Source of the DNA: Pandoraea fibrosis
GTDB lineage: Bacteria > Pseudomonadota > Gammaproteobacteria > Burkholderiales > Burkholderiaceae
NCBI RefSeq assembly: GCF_000807775.2
Contig: NZ_CP047385.1
Location: 2,480,001-2,544,000, forward strand
DNA length: 64,000 nt
Reading direction: 5' to 3'
The notes beneath the pieces were generated by a model. That model did no database searches and was not told the origin of the DNA. It saw only the letters and a list, made by a program, of their open reading frames with translations. Made by a program: the position numbers and the translations under genes. How positions within the stretch are numbered: the stretch's first letter is position 1; the number at the start of each line of letters is the position of its first letter. Below are positions 42,242 through 49,993 of the stretch, piece after piece.

Positions 42242-43810
42242 TCAACCTGCCGTCCGCTTCTGTGTTGCCACGATGGCGGCCAGCCGCTTGATCAGGCCGG
42301 GGATACGCGAAGCGTCGGTATCGCCGTAGCCGATCACGAGGCCGTTGTCCGTGGGTTGCGGGTCGAGTGCAAAGCTCGACAGGGCGCGGGGGCCGATGCC
42401 TTCGCGTTGCGCAGCGGCCACGATGGCCTTGTCGGGGAATGCGGGGTCGAGCCGTACCGTCAGATGCAGGCCGCAGCGCTCCCCGATCACCGCATACGCC
42501 GGGTCGAAATACCGGGCCAGCGCATCGCGCAATGCGGTCTGACGTTCCCGATACAGGCGCCGCATGCGGCCCAGATGTCGCGCGAACTGACCACTCCGGA
42601 TGAAATCGGCCAAGGCGAGTTGCTCGAAGCGGTGACCGCCGCGCAGGAGTTCGTCGAGCGCGTCGCGCGCTTGTGTGGCGAGTGCTGTCGGCAGAATCAG
42701 GAAGCCGAGACGCAGCGCGGGAAACATCGTTTTGCTGAACGTCCCCACATAGACGACCGGGCTCTCCGGCACCATGCCTTGCATGGCGGCGATGGGTTCG
42801 CCCTGATGGCGAAACTCGCTGTCGTAATCGTCTTCGAGAATCCATGTGCCGTGACGCCGGGCTTGAGCGATCAGGTCGAGACGGCGCGATGCCGACAGCA
42901 CACTGCCCAGTGGATATTGATGCGAGGGCGTGACATACACCAGTCGCGGTGGCGACGTCTCCCAAAGACCTTCCGGAATCACAATCCCTTCGTCGTCGAC
43001 GCGCAGCGCTTGCAGGCGCACATCGCTCGAATGAAACGCGGCTTTGGCGCCGCGATAGCCGGGGTCTTCCATCCAGACCGTATCGCCCGGATCGGTCAGT
43101 AGACGCACGCAGAGAATCAGAGCTTCGTGCGCACCTTCCGTGATGACCACTTGCGAGGCATCGCAGCGCACGCCGCGAGAGATGCGGAGGTGACCGGCGA
43201 TGGCGTCGCGCAGTGCGGGCTCCCCCAGCGGGTCGCCGTAGTGGTAGTGCCGTGGCTGGGCTTCGCGCATGACACGTTCGAGCGTGCGACGCCAGGTACT
43301 GGCGGGGAAGCGAGTGAGCGCGGGCACCCCTGGCGTGAATGGAAGGGGTGTTTCGTCGGCGCGTGCGGCGTGCCGGGTGGATGGCAGACGTTGAATGCGC
43401 CGAGAGGCGGCGGGTGTCGTGGCCGGTTCGTCCAGCGCAGGGGGCAACGTGAGCGCTTCTGCCTTTTGCTTGGCGGCTTCGGCGGCGAAGTGTGGATCGA
43501 GCGAGAGTTGTGCGACGCGGGTGCCGAGTCGATGGGGGACGATAAAGCCTTCTGCGGCGAGTTGATCGTAGACGATCGAGACCGTATTACGGGAGACGGC
43601 GAGGTCTTCGGCGAGCGTGCGGGAGGCGGGAAGCCGGGCACCGGCGGGCAGGCGTCCTTCGAGAATGGCGTGTTTGAGTCGGGAGAGGAGTTGTTTTTGG
43701 AGTGACGTGCTGCGTCCGGGGCCCACGGCGAGGGGGCTATCGAAGAGTGCGGCGACGTTTTCCGGCGAGTGATCGTGGGTGGCGGTGCGGCCTTTCGGGG
43801 CGATAGTCAT
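42242..43810 (-). CDS. MocR/PdxR-family transcriptional regulator (GntR-aminotransferase fusion)
   Basis: A 522-residue regulator with an N-terminal GntR winged helix (SLQKQLLSRLKHAILEGRLP, SRTLAEDLAVSRNTVSIVYD) and a C-terminal fold-type-I aminotransferase domain that binds PLP through the lysine in GTFSKTMFPALRLGF. The domain also keeps LVYVTPSHQYPLGSVLS and ILEDDYDSEFRHQGEP. Such proteins sense PLP-linked amino compounds. It is divergent from a GNAT acetyltransferase, its likely target, and the space between them carries repeated GGTGC/GTACCACC half sites. Confidence 0.94.
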   Translation of the reverse strand: MTIAPKGRTATHDHSPENVAALFDSPLAVGPGRSTSLQKQLLSRLKHAILEGRLPAGARLPASRTLAEDLAVSRNTVSIVYDQLAAEGFIVPHRLGTRVAQLSLDPHFAAEAAKQKAEALTLPPALDEPATTPAASRRIQRLPSTRHAARADETPLPFTPGVPALTRFPASTWRRTLERVMREAQPRHYHYGDPLGEPALRDAIAGHLRISRGVRCDASQVVITEGAHEALILCVRLLTDPGDTVWMEDPGYRGAKAAFHSSDVRLQALRVDDEGIVIPEGLWETSPPRLVYVTPSHQYPLGSVLSASRRLDLIAQARRHGTWILEDDYDSEFRHQGEPIAAMQGMVPESPVVYVGTFSKTMFPALRLGFLILPTALATQARDALDELLRGGHRFEQLALADFIRSGQFARHLGRMRRLYRERQTALRDALARYFDPAYAVIGERCGLHLTVRLDPAFPDKAIVAAAQREGIGPRALSSFALDPQPTDNGLVIGYGDTDASRIPGLIKRLAAIVATQKRTAG

Positions 43811-43979
43811 GGCGACGGACGAAATAGAGGGAGAGAAAATAGCCTGGTGGGTGTTCAGGCAGCACCGAGGGCGTGTGAGGCCGGACCGGGGCCCCCTTCC
43901 GCTGCGAGTTGGGTCACTGTCTGAGTGGCGGAAGGGGGCTCCGGTCTGGCTTGCGAGGAGGGGTTTCGCGCGAACAGTG

Positions 43980-44023
43980 GCACCATGAAATTCTCGAATG
44001 ATGGTGCTTTTAATCGTACCACC
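43980..44023. promoter_or_regulatory. Candidate MocR operator half-sites
   Basis: GCACCAT (43980-43986) and ATGGTGC (44001-44007) form a perfect inverted repeat with a 14-bp gap. GTACCACC (44016-44023) provides a third similar half site. MocR proteins usually bind such spaced repeats. Confidence 0.5.
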
Positions 44024-44083
44024 GAAGCGCTACTTTGAGCATCATGAGCGAAATAGGGATCGCATTTCCGGAGAACGAAGGAC

Positions 44084-44809
44084 ATGACCGAAGCATTGAA
44101 CTTCAACGAATACGAACAACCCATTGGCCCTGCGCTGCCGGACTGGAAGCCGCGTGCGCAACCGCCGCGCACGCCGATAGAGGGGAGATACTGCCGGGTC
44201 GAGCCGTTGGATGTGGAGCGTCATGCCAGGGAGTTGTACGAGGCATATGCGAGTGCTGCCGACGGTCGCGACTGGACGTACATGAGTGGTGGCCCGTTCC
44301 CGGACTTCGATAGCTACTATGCGTATGCGACCAAGTTGTCTGCATCGACGGATCCGTTGCATCACGCGATCATTGATCGGGAGACGGGCAAGGCGGTGGG
44401 GACGTTGGCGCTCATGCGCATCGATGCGGCGAACGGTGTGGTCGAAGTCGGCCACGTCGCGTATTCCCCGTTGCTCAAGCGCACGCGTGCGGGAACCGAG
44501 GCGCAATACTTGTTGATGCGTCGTGCTTTCGACGAGTTGGGGTATCGCCGTTACGAGTGGAAATGCGATTCGTTGAATGCTCCGTCGCGCAGAGCGGCGG
44601 CGCGTTACGGTTTCACCTTCGAGGGCATATTCCGTCAGGCGATTGTGTACCGGGGCCGTAGCCGTGACACCGCGTGGTTCTCGATTACCGATGGCGAATG
44701 GCCGGCGATCAGCCGTGGATTCGAGCAATGGTTGTCGCCTGAGAACTTCGATGCGCAGGGGCAGCATCGCGCGAGTCTGGCCGCATTGATTTCGATGGCG
44801 AAGGCGTAA
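44084..44809 (+). CDS. GNAT-family N-acetyltransferase (RimJ/RimL-like)
   Basis: A 241-residue acetyl-CoA-dependent acetyltransferase. The GNAT core reads GKAVGTLALMRIDAANGVVE, VEVGHVAYSPLLKRTRAGTE (acetyl-CoA loop) and NAPSRRAAARYGFTFEGIFR. This resembles the RimJ/RimL branch that acts on protein N-termini or small amines; the substrate is not known. Divergent from the MocR regulator with 273 bp between, so it is probably induced by the regulator's amino ligand (inference). ACGAAGGAC precedes ATG 44084. Confidence 0.9.
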   Translation: MTEALNFNEYEQPIGPALPDWKPRAQPPRTPIEGRYCRVEPLDVERHARELYEAYASAADGRDWTYMSGGPFPDFDSYYAYATKLSASTDPLHHAIIDRETGKAVGTLALMRIDAANGVVEVGHVAYSPLLKRTRAGTEAQYLLMRRAFDELGYRRYEWKCDSLNAPSRRAAARYGFTFEGIFRQAIVYRGRSRDTAWFSITDGEWPAISRGFEQWLSPENFDAQGQHRASLAALISMAKA

Positions 44810-44870
44810 GTTCGCGCAAGGGCGACTCGCTGTCATCCGTTGCGTCGTCGCTTCGTTGCCTCGAAAAGTG

Positions 44871-44907
44871 AAACGGCCCGCCGGGGAATCCCTCCGGCGG
44901 GCCGTTT
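44871..44907. terminator. Bidirectional terminator between the GNAT and azgA-type genes
   Basis: AACGGCCCGCCGG and CCGGCGGGCCGTT form a 13-bp stem with a 9-nt loop, T-rich on the plus side and A-rich on the other. It serves both convergent genes. Confidence 0.92.
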
Positions 44908-44938
44908 TGTCAGCGGGGTGTCGAGTCTGTCGAACCGA

Positions 44939-46231
44939 TCAGCCCGGGAAGAACACGTACTTCAGCACGAAGAGGACAGCGATCACCCAGGCGGCCGGGT
45001 GAACTTCCTTCGCGCGGCCCGTGAACAGCTTGAGCACGGCGTAGGAGATGAAGCCGAAGGCCAGACCCGTGGCGATCGAGTACGTGAACGGCATGGCCAG
45101 CGCGGTCAGTGCGGCCGGCGTCGCTTCCGTAATGTCGTCCCATTCCACGTCGAGCAGTTCGCGCAGCATCAGACCGGCGACATAGAGCAGCGCCGGGGCG
45201 GCTGCGTAAGCGGGGACCGACCCGGCCAGCGGTGCGATGAACAGCGCGAGGATGAAGAGTACGGCGATCGTGAGCGCGGTGAGGCCCGTGCGGCCGCCGG
45301 CCTGAACGCCCGACGCGCTTTCCACGTAGGCGGTCGTGCTGCTCGTACCCAGCAGCGAGCCGATGAAAATCGCGATCGAATCGGCGAAAAGTGCGCGTCC
45401 CAGGCCCTTGTAATGCGTGCCTTCGAGCAGGCCGGCGCGTTTCGCCACGCCCATCAGCGTGCCCGTCGCGTCGAACACTTCTACCAGCACGAACGCCAGA
45501 ATCACGTGAACGAAACCGGCGTGCAGTGCGCCCGGAATGTCGAGTTGCAGGAACGTCGGGGCCAGGCTCGGGGGCATCGCGAAGACACCCTGGAACTGGT
45601 TCAGGCCCAGCACCATCGAGAGTACCGTCACCACCAGAATGCCGATCAGGATGGCGCCACGAACGCGCAGGGCGTCGAGCACGGCGATCAGGAAGAAGCC
45701 GAAGATCGCCAGCAATGCTTGCGGCGAGTGGAGGTCACCCAGACCGATTTTCGTTGCCGGGTTTGCCACGACCACACCGGCATTACCGAGTGCGATGATC
45801 GCGAGGAACAGCCCGATACCGGCCGCAATCGCACATCGTAGCGATTTGGGTACCCCGGCAATCAGCCATGATCGTATGCCTGTCACCGTCAGGATGATGA
45901 ACAGACAGCCGGAGATAAACACCGCCCCCAGTGCCTGCTGCCATGTGTAGCCCATGGCGCCCACGACCGTGAAGGCGAAGAAGGCGTTCAGCCCCATGCC
46001 CGGCGCCATGCCGATCGGGTAATTCGCGACGAACGCCATGACCACCGAGCCGATCGCGGCCGCAAGACACGTCGCCACGAACACGGCGCTCTTGTCCATG
46101 CCGGTCGTGCCGAGGATGTTGGGGTTGACGAAAATAATGTAGGACATGGTCAGGAAGGTCGTAAGACCTGCCACCATTTCTGTCCGTACACTGGAGCCAT
46201 GCTCCTCGAGTTTGAAGAATTTGGTCAGCAA
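44939..46231 (-). CDS. AzgA-family adenine/guanine/hypoxanthine permease
   Basis: A 430-residue purine importer of the inner membrane. The AzgA/NCS2-like signatures are present: GLTTFLTMSYIIFVNPNILG, YPIGMAPGMGLNAFFAFTVV, VFDATGTLMGVAKRAGLLEG, LLGTSSTTAYVESASGVQAG. The start codon is TTG 46231, set by AAGGAG six bases upstream; no ATG alternative keeps the conserved N-terminus (LTKFFKLEEHGSSVRTEMVAG). It lies 91 bp after the porin gene on the same strand, but no functional link is evident. Confidence 0.93.
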   Translation of the reverse strand: MLTKFFKLEEHGSSVRTEMVAGLTTFLTMSYIIFVNPNILGTTGMDKSAVFVATCLAAAIGSVVMAFVANYPIGMAPGMGLNAFFAFTVVGAMGYTWQQALGAVFISGCLFIILTVTGIRSWLIAGVPKSLRCAIAAGIGLFLAIIALGNAGVVVANPATKIGLGDLHSPQALLAIFGFFLIAVLDALRVRGAILIGILVVTVLSMVLGLNQFQGVFAMPPSLAPTFLQLDIPGALHAGFVHVILAFVLVEVFDATGTLMGVAKRAGLLEGTHYKGLGRALFADSIAIFIGSLLGTSSTTAYVESASGVQAGGRTGLTALTIAVLFILALFIAPLAGSVPAYAAAPALLYVAGLMLRELLDVEWDDITEATPAALTALAMPFTYSIATGLAFGFISYAVLKLFTGRAKEVHPAAWVIAVLFVLKYVFFPG

Positions 46232-46322
46232 CGTGCTCTCCTTGTGACTTTGTTATGCCGTTGTCCGTGTGCAGCGGGGGCGCGCGCATTGTACTGCGCG
46301 CGAACCCGTGCAGCGGAGTTTG

Positions 46323-47363
46323 TCAGAACTTGGTGCGCATGCCCACCCCGAAAGTATTCCCGGCTTCGAGCCCGGAAACCTTGTCGTTCAGGTAGGCCAC
46401 GTAGAGATCGGTACGCTTGGAGAGGTTGTAATCGTAGCCGAGCGCCCAGGTGTTGCGGCTCGTGTCGTTCATGCCCGAATTCTTCGTATAGGCGAACGAT
46501 GCCATCACGCTGCCCCCGCCGAGCGGCACCGAGACACCCAACTGACCGCCGTTCGACGTCAGATTGCCGCCAGTGATGGTGTTCTTGATGTACTGATACT
46601 GGCCGTAGAGTTTGACCACCTGAAAATCGTACGTCAGACCCGCTTGCAGGGCCTGCTGATTTCGGAATCCGGTGATGCCGGCCTGATCGTCGGGCGTCGA
46701 ATCGAACTTCACCTGCTGATACGCAAGCGTGGCGGCGAGCGGGCCGTGGAAATACATCGCGGCGGCGCTCCACTTGTTCTGGCCCATTTCGCCGGCCTTG
46801 TTGCCGAACGCATACGAGAAGCTGGCGCCGAGCCCCTTATAGTCCGGCGTGGCGTACATCACGGCGTTGTTCCAACCGGAATCACCGACGATCCCCTGAC
46901 CGGCCAGGCCGAGGAACGTGTGATAGACCATCGGGCTGAACGTATAAGAATCGACGAACGGGTTGAAGAGAATCGTCGAGACGAAATAAGACGTCGTGAG
47001 ACGCCCCATCGTGACCGTGCCGAGCGTGTTCGATTGCAACCCGACGTAGGCATTGCGTGAGAAGAAGCTGTCGCCGGTAAAGCGGCCGTAACGTCCGCTC
47101 TGTGGCAGGAAGAAGTCCTCGAGCGTGAAGATCGCCTTGAGTCCGTCGCCGAGATCCTCCGAACCCTTCATGCCCCAGTAGGAGGTGGACATCCCGCCAC
47201 CGCCTTGCGTCCATGCGCGTTCGCCGCCCGGTGCTTTCGCGGCACCCACCCAGGCATCGACCTGACCGTAGAGCGATACGTTGGATTGCGCTTGGGCGAC
47301 GCCCGCCGCGCCGCAAACCGCGAGGGCGAGCGCGCCCCGCAGCCAACCTGCTGCCTTGCTCAT
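46323..47363 (-). CDS. Gram-negative porin (Porin_4, OmpC-like)
   Basis: A trimeric 16-strand general diffusion porin of the outer membrane, 346 residues. It has a signal peptide (MSKAAGWLRGALALAVCGAA, cut after AQAQ). The mature start SNVSLYGQVDAWVG, the WGMKGSEDLGDGLKAIFTLE constriction-loop area, the SFFSRNAYVGLQSNTLGTVT block and the terminal Phe (FGVGMRTKF) are those of Burkholderiales porins. GGAG lies before ATG 47363. The upstream 260 bp is AT-richer and probably holds the promoter; no clear hexamers. The nested hairpin repeat begins about 260 bp upstream. Confidence 0.95.
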   Translation of the reverse strand: MSKAAGWLRGALALAVCGAAGVAQAQSNVSLYGQVDAWVGAAKAPGGERAWTQGGGGMSTSYWGMKGSEDLGDGLKAIFTLEDFFLPQSGRYGRFTGDSFFSRNAYVGLQSNTLGTVTMGRLTTSYFVSTILFNPFVDSYTFSPMVYHTFLGLAGQGIVGDSGWNNAVMYATPDYKGLGASFSYAFGNKAGEMGQNKWSAAAMYFHGPLAATLAYQQVKFDSTPDDQAGITGFRNQQALQAGLTYDFQVVKLYGQYQYIKNTITGGNLTSNGGQLGVSVPLGGGSVMASFAYTKNSGMNDTSRNTWALGYDYNLSKRTDLYVAYLNDKVSGLEAGNTFGVGMRTKF

Positions 47364-47623
47364 GTATGTGTCTCCGTCTCGTTTTAGTTTGTGCGTGCCT
47401 CTGAACTTCTCTTATTCACCGAAGAGTGCAAGGGGCACGCCTGAGTCATTGACACACTGACTTCGCTTAGCGCGGGTATCGGTGCTGCTTTGAGGCGTGA
47501 TCATTATTATCAAGTTGCCTCATGGGATATATCACCTGGTTCTGATACTCGGTATTCCGTTGTTGACGGCACAATTTTCGGGTTAACACTGGCGGTTGAC
47601 CTATTGCACGCGGTTTGCGGTCT

Positions 47624-47694
47624 GCCATCGGCGGGGTCCCCGTTTTCGTCGCTCCACGAAATTCGCTTTGGAAAACGGGGACCCCACCGACGGC
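47624..47694. repeat. Hairpin repeat A
   Basis: A perfect 15-bp stem (47633-47647 with 47671-47685, GGGGTCCCCGTTTTC) closed by a 23-nt loop and extended outward by about 7 more pairs with two mismatches. The loop (GTCGCTCCACGAAATTCGCT...) is nearly the reverse complement of the loop in hairpin A' (22 of 23). It is part of the inverted composite 47624-48230. Confidence 0.95.
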
Positions 47695-47794
47695 CATCTC
47701 CATACCTCCAATCCGATGCAACCTTCCCCGCTACGCCCGCCAGCACAATCGCTCACCTCGGCTATCACGACGACACCCCCTGATCCAACGCGAA

Positions 47795-47853
47795 GGGTCT
47801 CGTCGCCCGTCCCCACGTGCTTCGCAACAGATGGGGCCCGAGCGACGAGACCC
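47795..47853. repeat. Hairpin repeat B
   Basis: A perfect 12-bp stem GGGTCTCGTCGC / GCGACGAGACCC with an inner 34-nt loop region (47807-47840) that includes GTCCCC/GGGGCC pairing. That 34-nt core is repeated exactly, inverted, at 48013-48046. Confidence 0.93.
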
Positions 47854-47998
47854 TCGACATCCCACCAGTGCCTCAACCGCCCAGTCCACAAGCGCCATGC
47901 CTACCGACAGCGTTGCACCACCGTTGGGATGCCGGCGTCTTGCGTCTTTCCAGATGACACTCGTGAACCGGGCGTAATGAAGTGCTTGGGGGGTATCG

Positions 47999-48059
47999 AG
48001 GCTCTCGACGACCGGGCCCCATCTGTTGCGAAGCACGTGGGGACGGTTGGCGAGAGCCT
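47999..48059. repeat. Hairpin repeat B'
   Basis: Stem AGGCTCTCG / CGAGAGCCT enclosing the inverted 34-nt core of hairpin B. The stem arms differ from B in sequence yet still pair with each other, which indicates compensatory change. Confidence 0.93.
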
Positions 48060-48159
48060 GGGCGTTGGATGAGGGGGTGTCGTCGTGAAGATGGAGGTGG
48101 GCGGGAGGGGCGAGGTGGGGAGGGGGATGGGTTGCGACGATACGAGGGGGGAGTTTCGA

Positions 48160-48230
48160 GCCGTCGGGCCAGTCCCCGTTTTCCAAAGCGAATGTCGTGG
48201 AGCGACGAAAACGGGGGCTGGCCCGGCGGC
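48160..48230. repeat. Hairpin repeat A'
   Basis: A 24-bp stem (48160-48183 with 48207-48230) with two G-T wobbles and a 23-nt loop, inverted relative to hairpin A. Stem bases differ from A (GGGCCAGTCCCC against GGGGTCCCC) while pairing is kept. Confidence 0.95.
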
Positions 48231-48280
48231 CGACCACTGACGGTGAGTGCTCGTCAGCCGTCAGCGGTCCGCAAAACGCG

Positions 48281-49120
48281 TCAACGAACCGCGCGCCAAC
48301 TAGCGTGATGTGCCTCGAGCCAGTTTTCGGCGAGCGTCGGATCTCCGTGGCGGTTCGGATGAAACGAGGGCGCGAGGTACTTGAGCATCGGCCCGGTGCT
48401 GCGCCACACAACGCCATCGCGACCGAAAAACATGGTGGTGAAACCCCACCATGTCCGTGGCTTGAAGAGCGTGCGATCGTGCCAGAGGTTGTTGATCGTC
48501 TGCGCGTGACTCTCCAGCGCGAACATGATGAGCACGTAGAGATAGGTGAGGATGCGCTGACGCTCGCTGCCACCTAGCGCGCGATACAAATCGAACGCCA
48601 CTGCCTTGTGCTCCGTTTCTTCAGCCGCGTGCCAGCGCCACATCAGGCGCATCTTCGGCTCAGCCTTCGCGAGCCAACGGTCGTACCGAAGTGCGCCGTC
48701 GCCGAATACCGCAGTGCAGTGCTCGTAAGCCGCGGTCACGGCGAGCATGTACATCGGCGAGAGCTTGCGGCGGCGAGCCCATTGAATGCGCCTCGTCGCC
48801 CAGTGCTCCCAATGATTGACCAGTCCTTGCTTCGCCAATTGCGCGTTGTACTGGCCATGCAGATGACGATGCGTCGCTTCCTGGCCAATGAACTGTGCGA
48901 TGTCGGCACGCAGCTTGTCGTAGCGGGCGTCGTCGGGCAGACAATCCATCGTGTCGCGTACCGAGTCGATGAACGACTGCTCGCCAACGGGAAAGCTCAT
49001 CGACAGAGCGTTGTAGTACATCGTGCGGTACGCATCGCCGCTATGCCAATGACGCTCGAAGCCATTGGCCAGATCGACAGTCAGCTTGCGCACGGTCAGG
49101 GCGGAAAGGTCGTTGCTCAT
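48281..49120 (-). CDS. Predicted metal-dependent hydrolase (PF10118 type, di-iron-like)
   Basis: A 279-residue protein with the Metal_hydrol pattern: conserved Glu/His clusters FIGQEATHRHLHGQYNAQLA, AVTAAYEHCTAVFGDGALR and WHAAEETEHKAVAFDLYRAL. This arrangement resembles ferritin-like di-iron proteins, and the C-terminal half has hydrophobic helices (TYLYVLIMFALESHAQTINN) that suggest membrane association. The biochemical reaction is not established. Its divergent TetR neighbour at 49277 is the probable regulator. ATG 49120 has a GGCAAGACACC leader with weak Shine-Dalgarno. Confidence 0.87.
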   Translation of the reverse strand: MSNDLSALTVRKLTVDLANGFERHWHSGDAYRTMYYNALSMSFPVGEQSFIDSVRDTMDCLPDDARYDKLRADIAQFIGQEATHRHLHGQYNAQLAKQGLVNHWEHWATRRIQWARRRKLSPMYMLAVTAAYEHCTAVFGDGALRYDRWLAKAEPKMRLMWRWHAAEETEHKAVAFDLYRALGGSERQRILTYLYVLIMFALESHAQTINNLWHDRTLFKPRTWWGFTTMFFGRDGVVWRSTGPMLKYLAPSFHPNRHGDPTLAENWLEAHHASWRAVR

Positions 49121-49276
49121 GGTGTCTTGCCTCTCTGGCGGTAATGACGAATTCGCGGCGCCGGGAAATGCACAAGCGCCACGTGATCGGCGTCACTTGA
49201 GTTTCGTCGTAAATGTGAGCATTATTCATTTTCCAGGCGTCTTGCCGCAACTCGCTTCCCGCTCAGGTTTTTCGAT

Positions 49277-49927
49277 ATGTCCGCATCCAAGCCGCCCACT
49301 CCCCCGAACGCCCCGTCTGCCATGCGAAAGCGGCCGATGCAGGCACGCGCGCAGCACACCGTCGAGACGATTTTCGAGGCCACTGCTCAGGTTCTCGACG
49401 AAGAAGGGGAGGCGGCGCTCACCACCAACCGCATTGCCAGGAAGGCCGGTTTTTCCATCGGCACGCTTTACCAGTACTTCCCGACCAAAGAAGCGATTCT
49501 GCTGGCGATGATCGCGCGCGAACGCCGCCGCGTGATGGACGAACTCAACGAGCGCATCGCGCGCGCCGCCGAAGAAGGCGCCGATCCCGAGCGGGTCATT
49601 CGTGAGCGGCTTCGGGTGCTCATCGAAGCGTTCGGTGCGGGCGGGCGCGTGAAGCGCTCGCTCATCAAAATGGCGTGGCAACTCGATCACCACGAGAACA
49701 TCATGCAGGCCATGCGCGAGGCGGCCGAACATATTGCCGTTGCCATGTCGCGGCGCGATGCGCCCGAGATGCGTCCGCCCACCGCCGCCACGGTTTTCGT
49801 GCTCACGCGCGCTGTCATGGGGACGCTTCGCTCCGCCGCGCTCGAAGACTCCCCGTTGCTTGGCACTCCGGAATTCGAAGACGAGCTTTACCGGTTATGC
49901 TGGGGCCTGTTGCGCGCAGACGGCTAA
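49277..49927 (+). CDS. TetR-family transcriptional regulator
   Basis: A 216-residue repressor. The N-terminal helix-turn-helix is typical (ARAQHTVETIFEATAQVLDE, TTNRIARKAGFSIGTLYQYF, PTKEAILLAMI), followed by a helical ligand domain with a TetR_C-like C-terminus (RAVMGTLRSAALEDSPLLGT). It is divergent from the metal-dependent hydrolase gene; the 156-bp gap contains AAATG-N12-CATTT (about 49212-49233), a possible operator. The ligand is unknown, perhaps a lipid-like compound (inference). Confidence 0.92.
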   Translation: MSASKPPTPPNAPSAMRKRPMQARAQHTVETIFEATAQVLDEEGEAALTTNRIARKAGFSIGTLYQYFPTKEAILLAMIARERRRVMDELNERIARAAEEGADPERVIRERLRVLIEAFGAGGRVKRSLIKMAWQLDHHENIMQAMREAAEHIAVAMSRRDAPEMRPPTAATVFVLTRAVMGTLRSAALEDSPLLGTPEFEDELYRLCWGLLRADG

Positions 49928-49993
49928 GGTTCAGAGCACCGGCCGGCGTACCCCTCCGATAGATCCAGCAGTTCGTACACAGGAACGCGTTGC

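Larger units (their letters stand above)
47624..48230. repeat. Composite foldback element with nested inverted hairpins
   Basis: Two arms, about 47624-47855 and 47998-48230, are inverted copies of each other. Each carries an outer hairpin (A, A') and an inner hairpin (B, B'), and the sequence between hairpins also matches in inverted orientation (for example CACGACGACACCCCCT at 47766-47781 against its complement near 48075-48090). The centre (about 47860-47995) is unique. There is no credible gene and no transposase. It could be a MITE-like or Pandoraea-type palindromic repeat (inference). Confidence 0.85.

Noticed and set aside
47731..48573. 280-codon minus-strand frame spanning the hairpin repeats
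   Set aside because: It crosses the palindromes and the end of the hydrolase gene. Peptides of the type FRRSTTFALENGD that it encodes arise from the repeat in several frames, so a real protein is unlikely.
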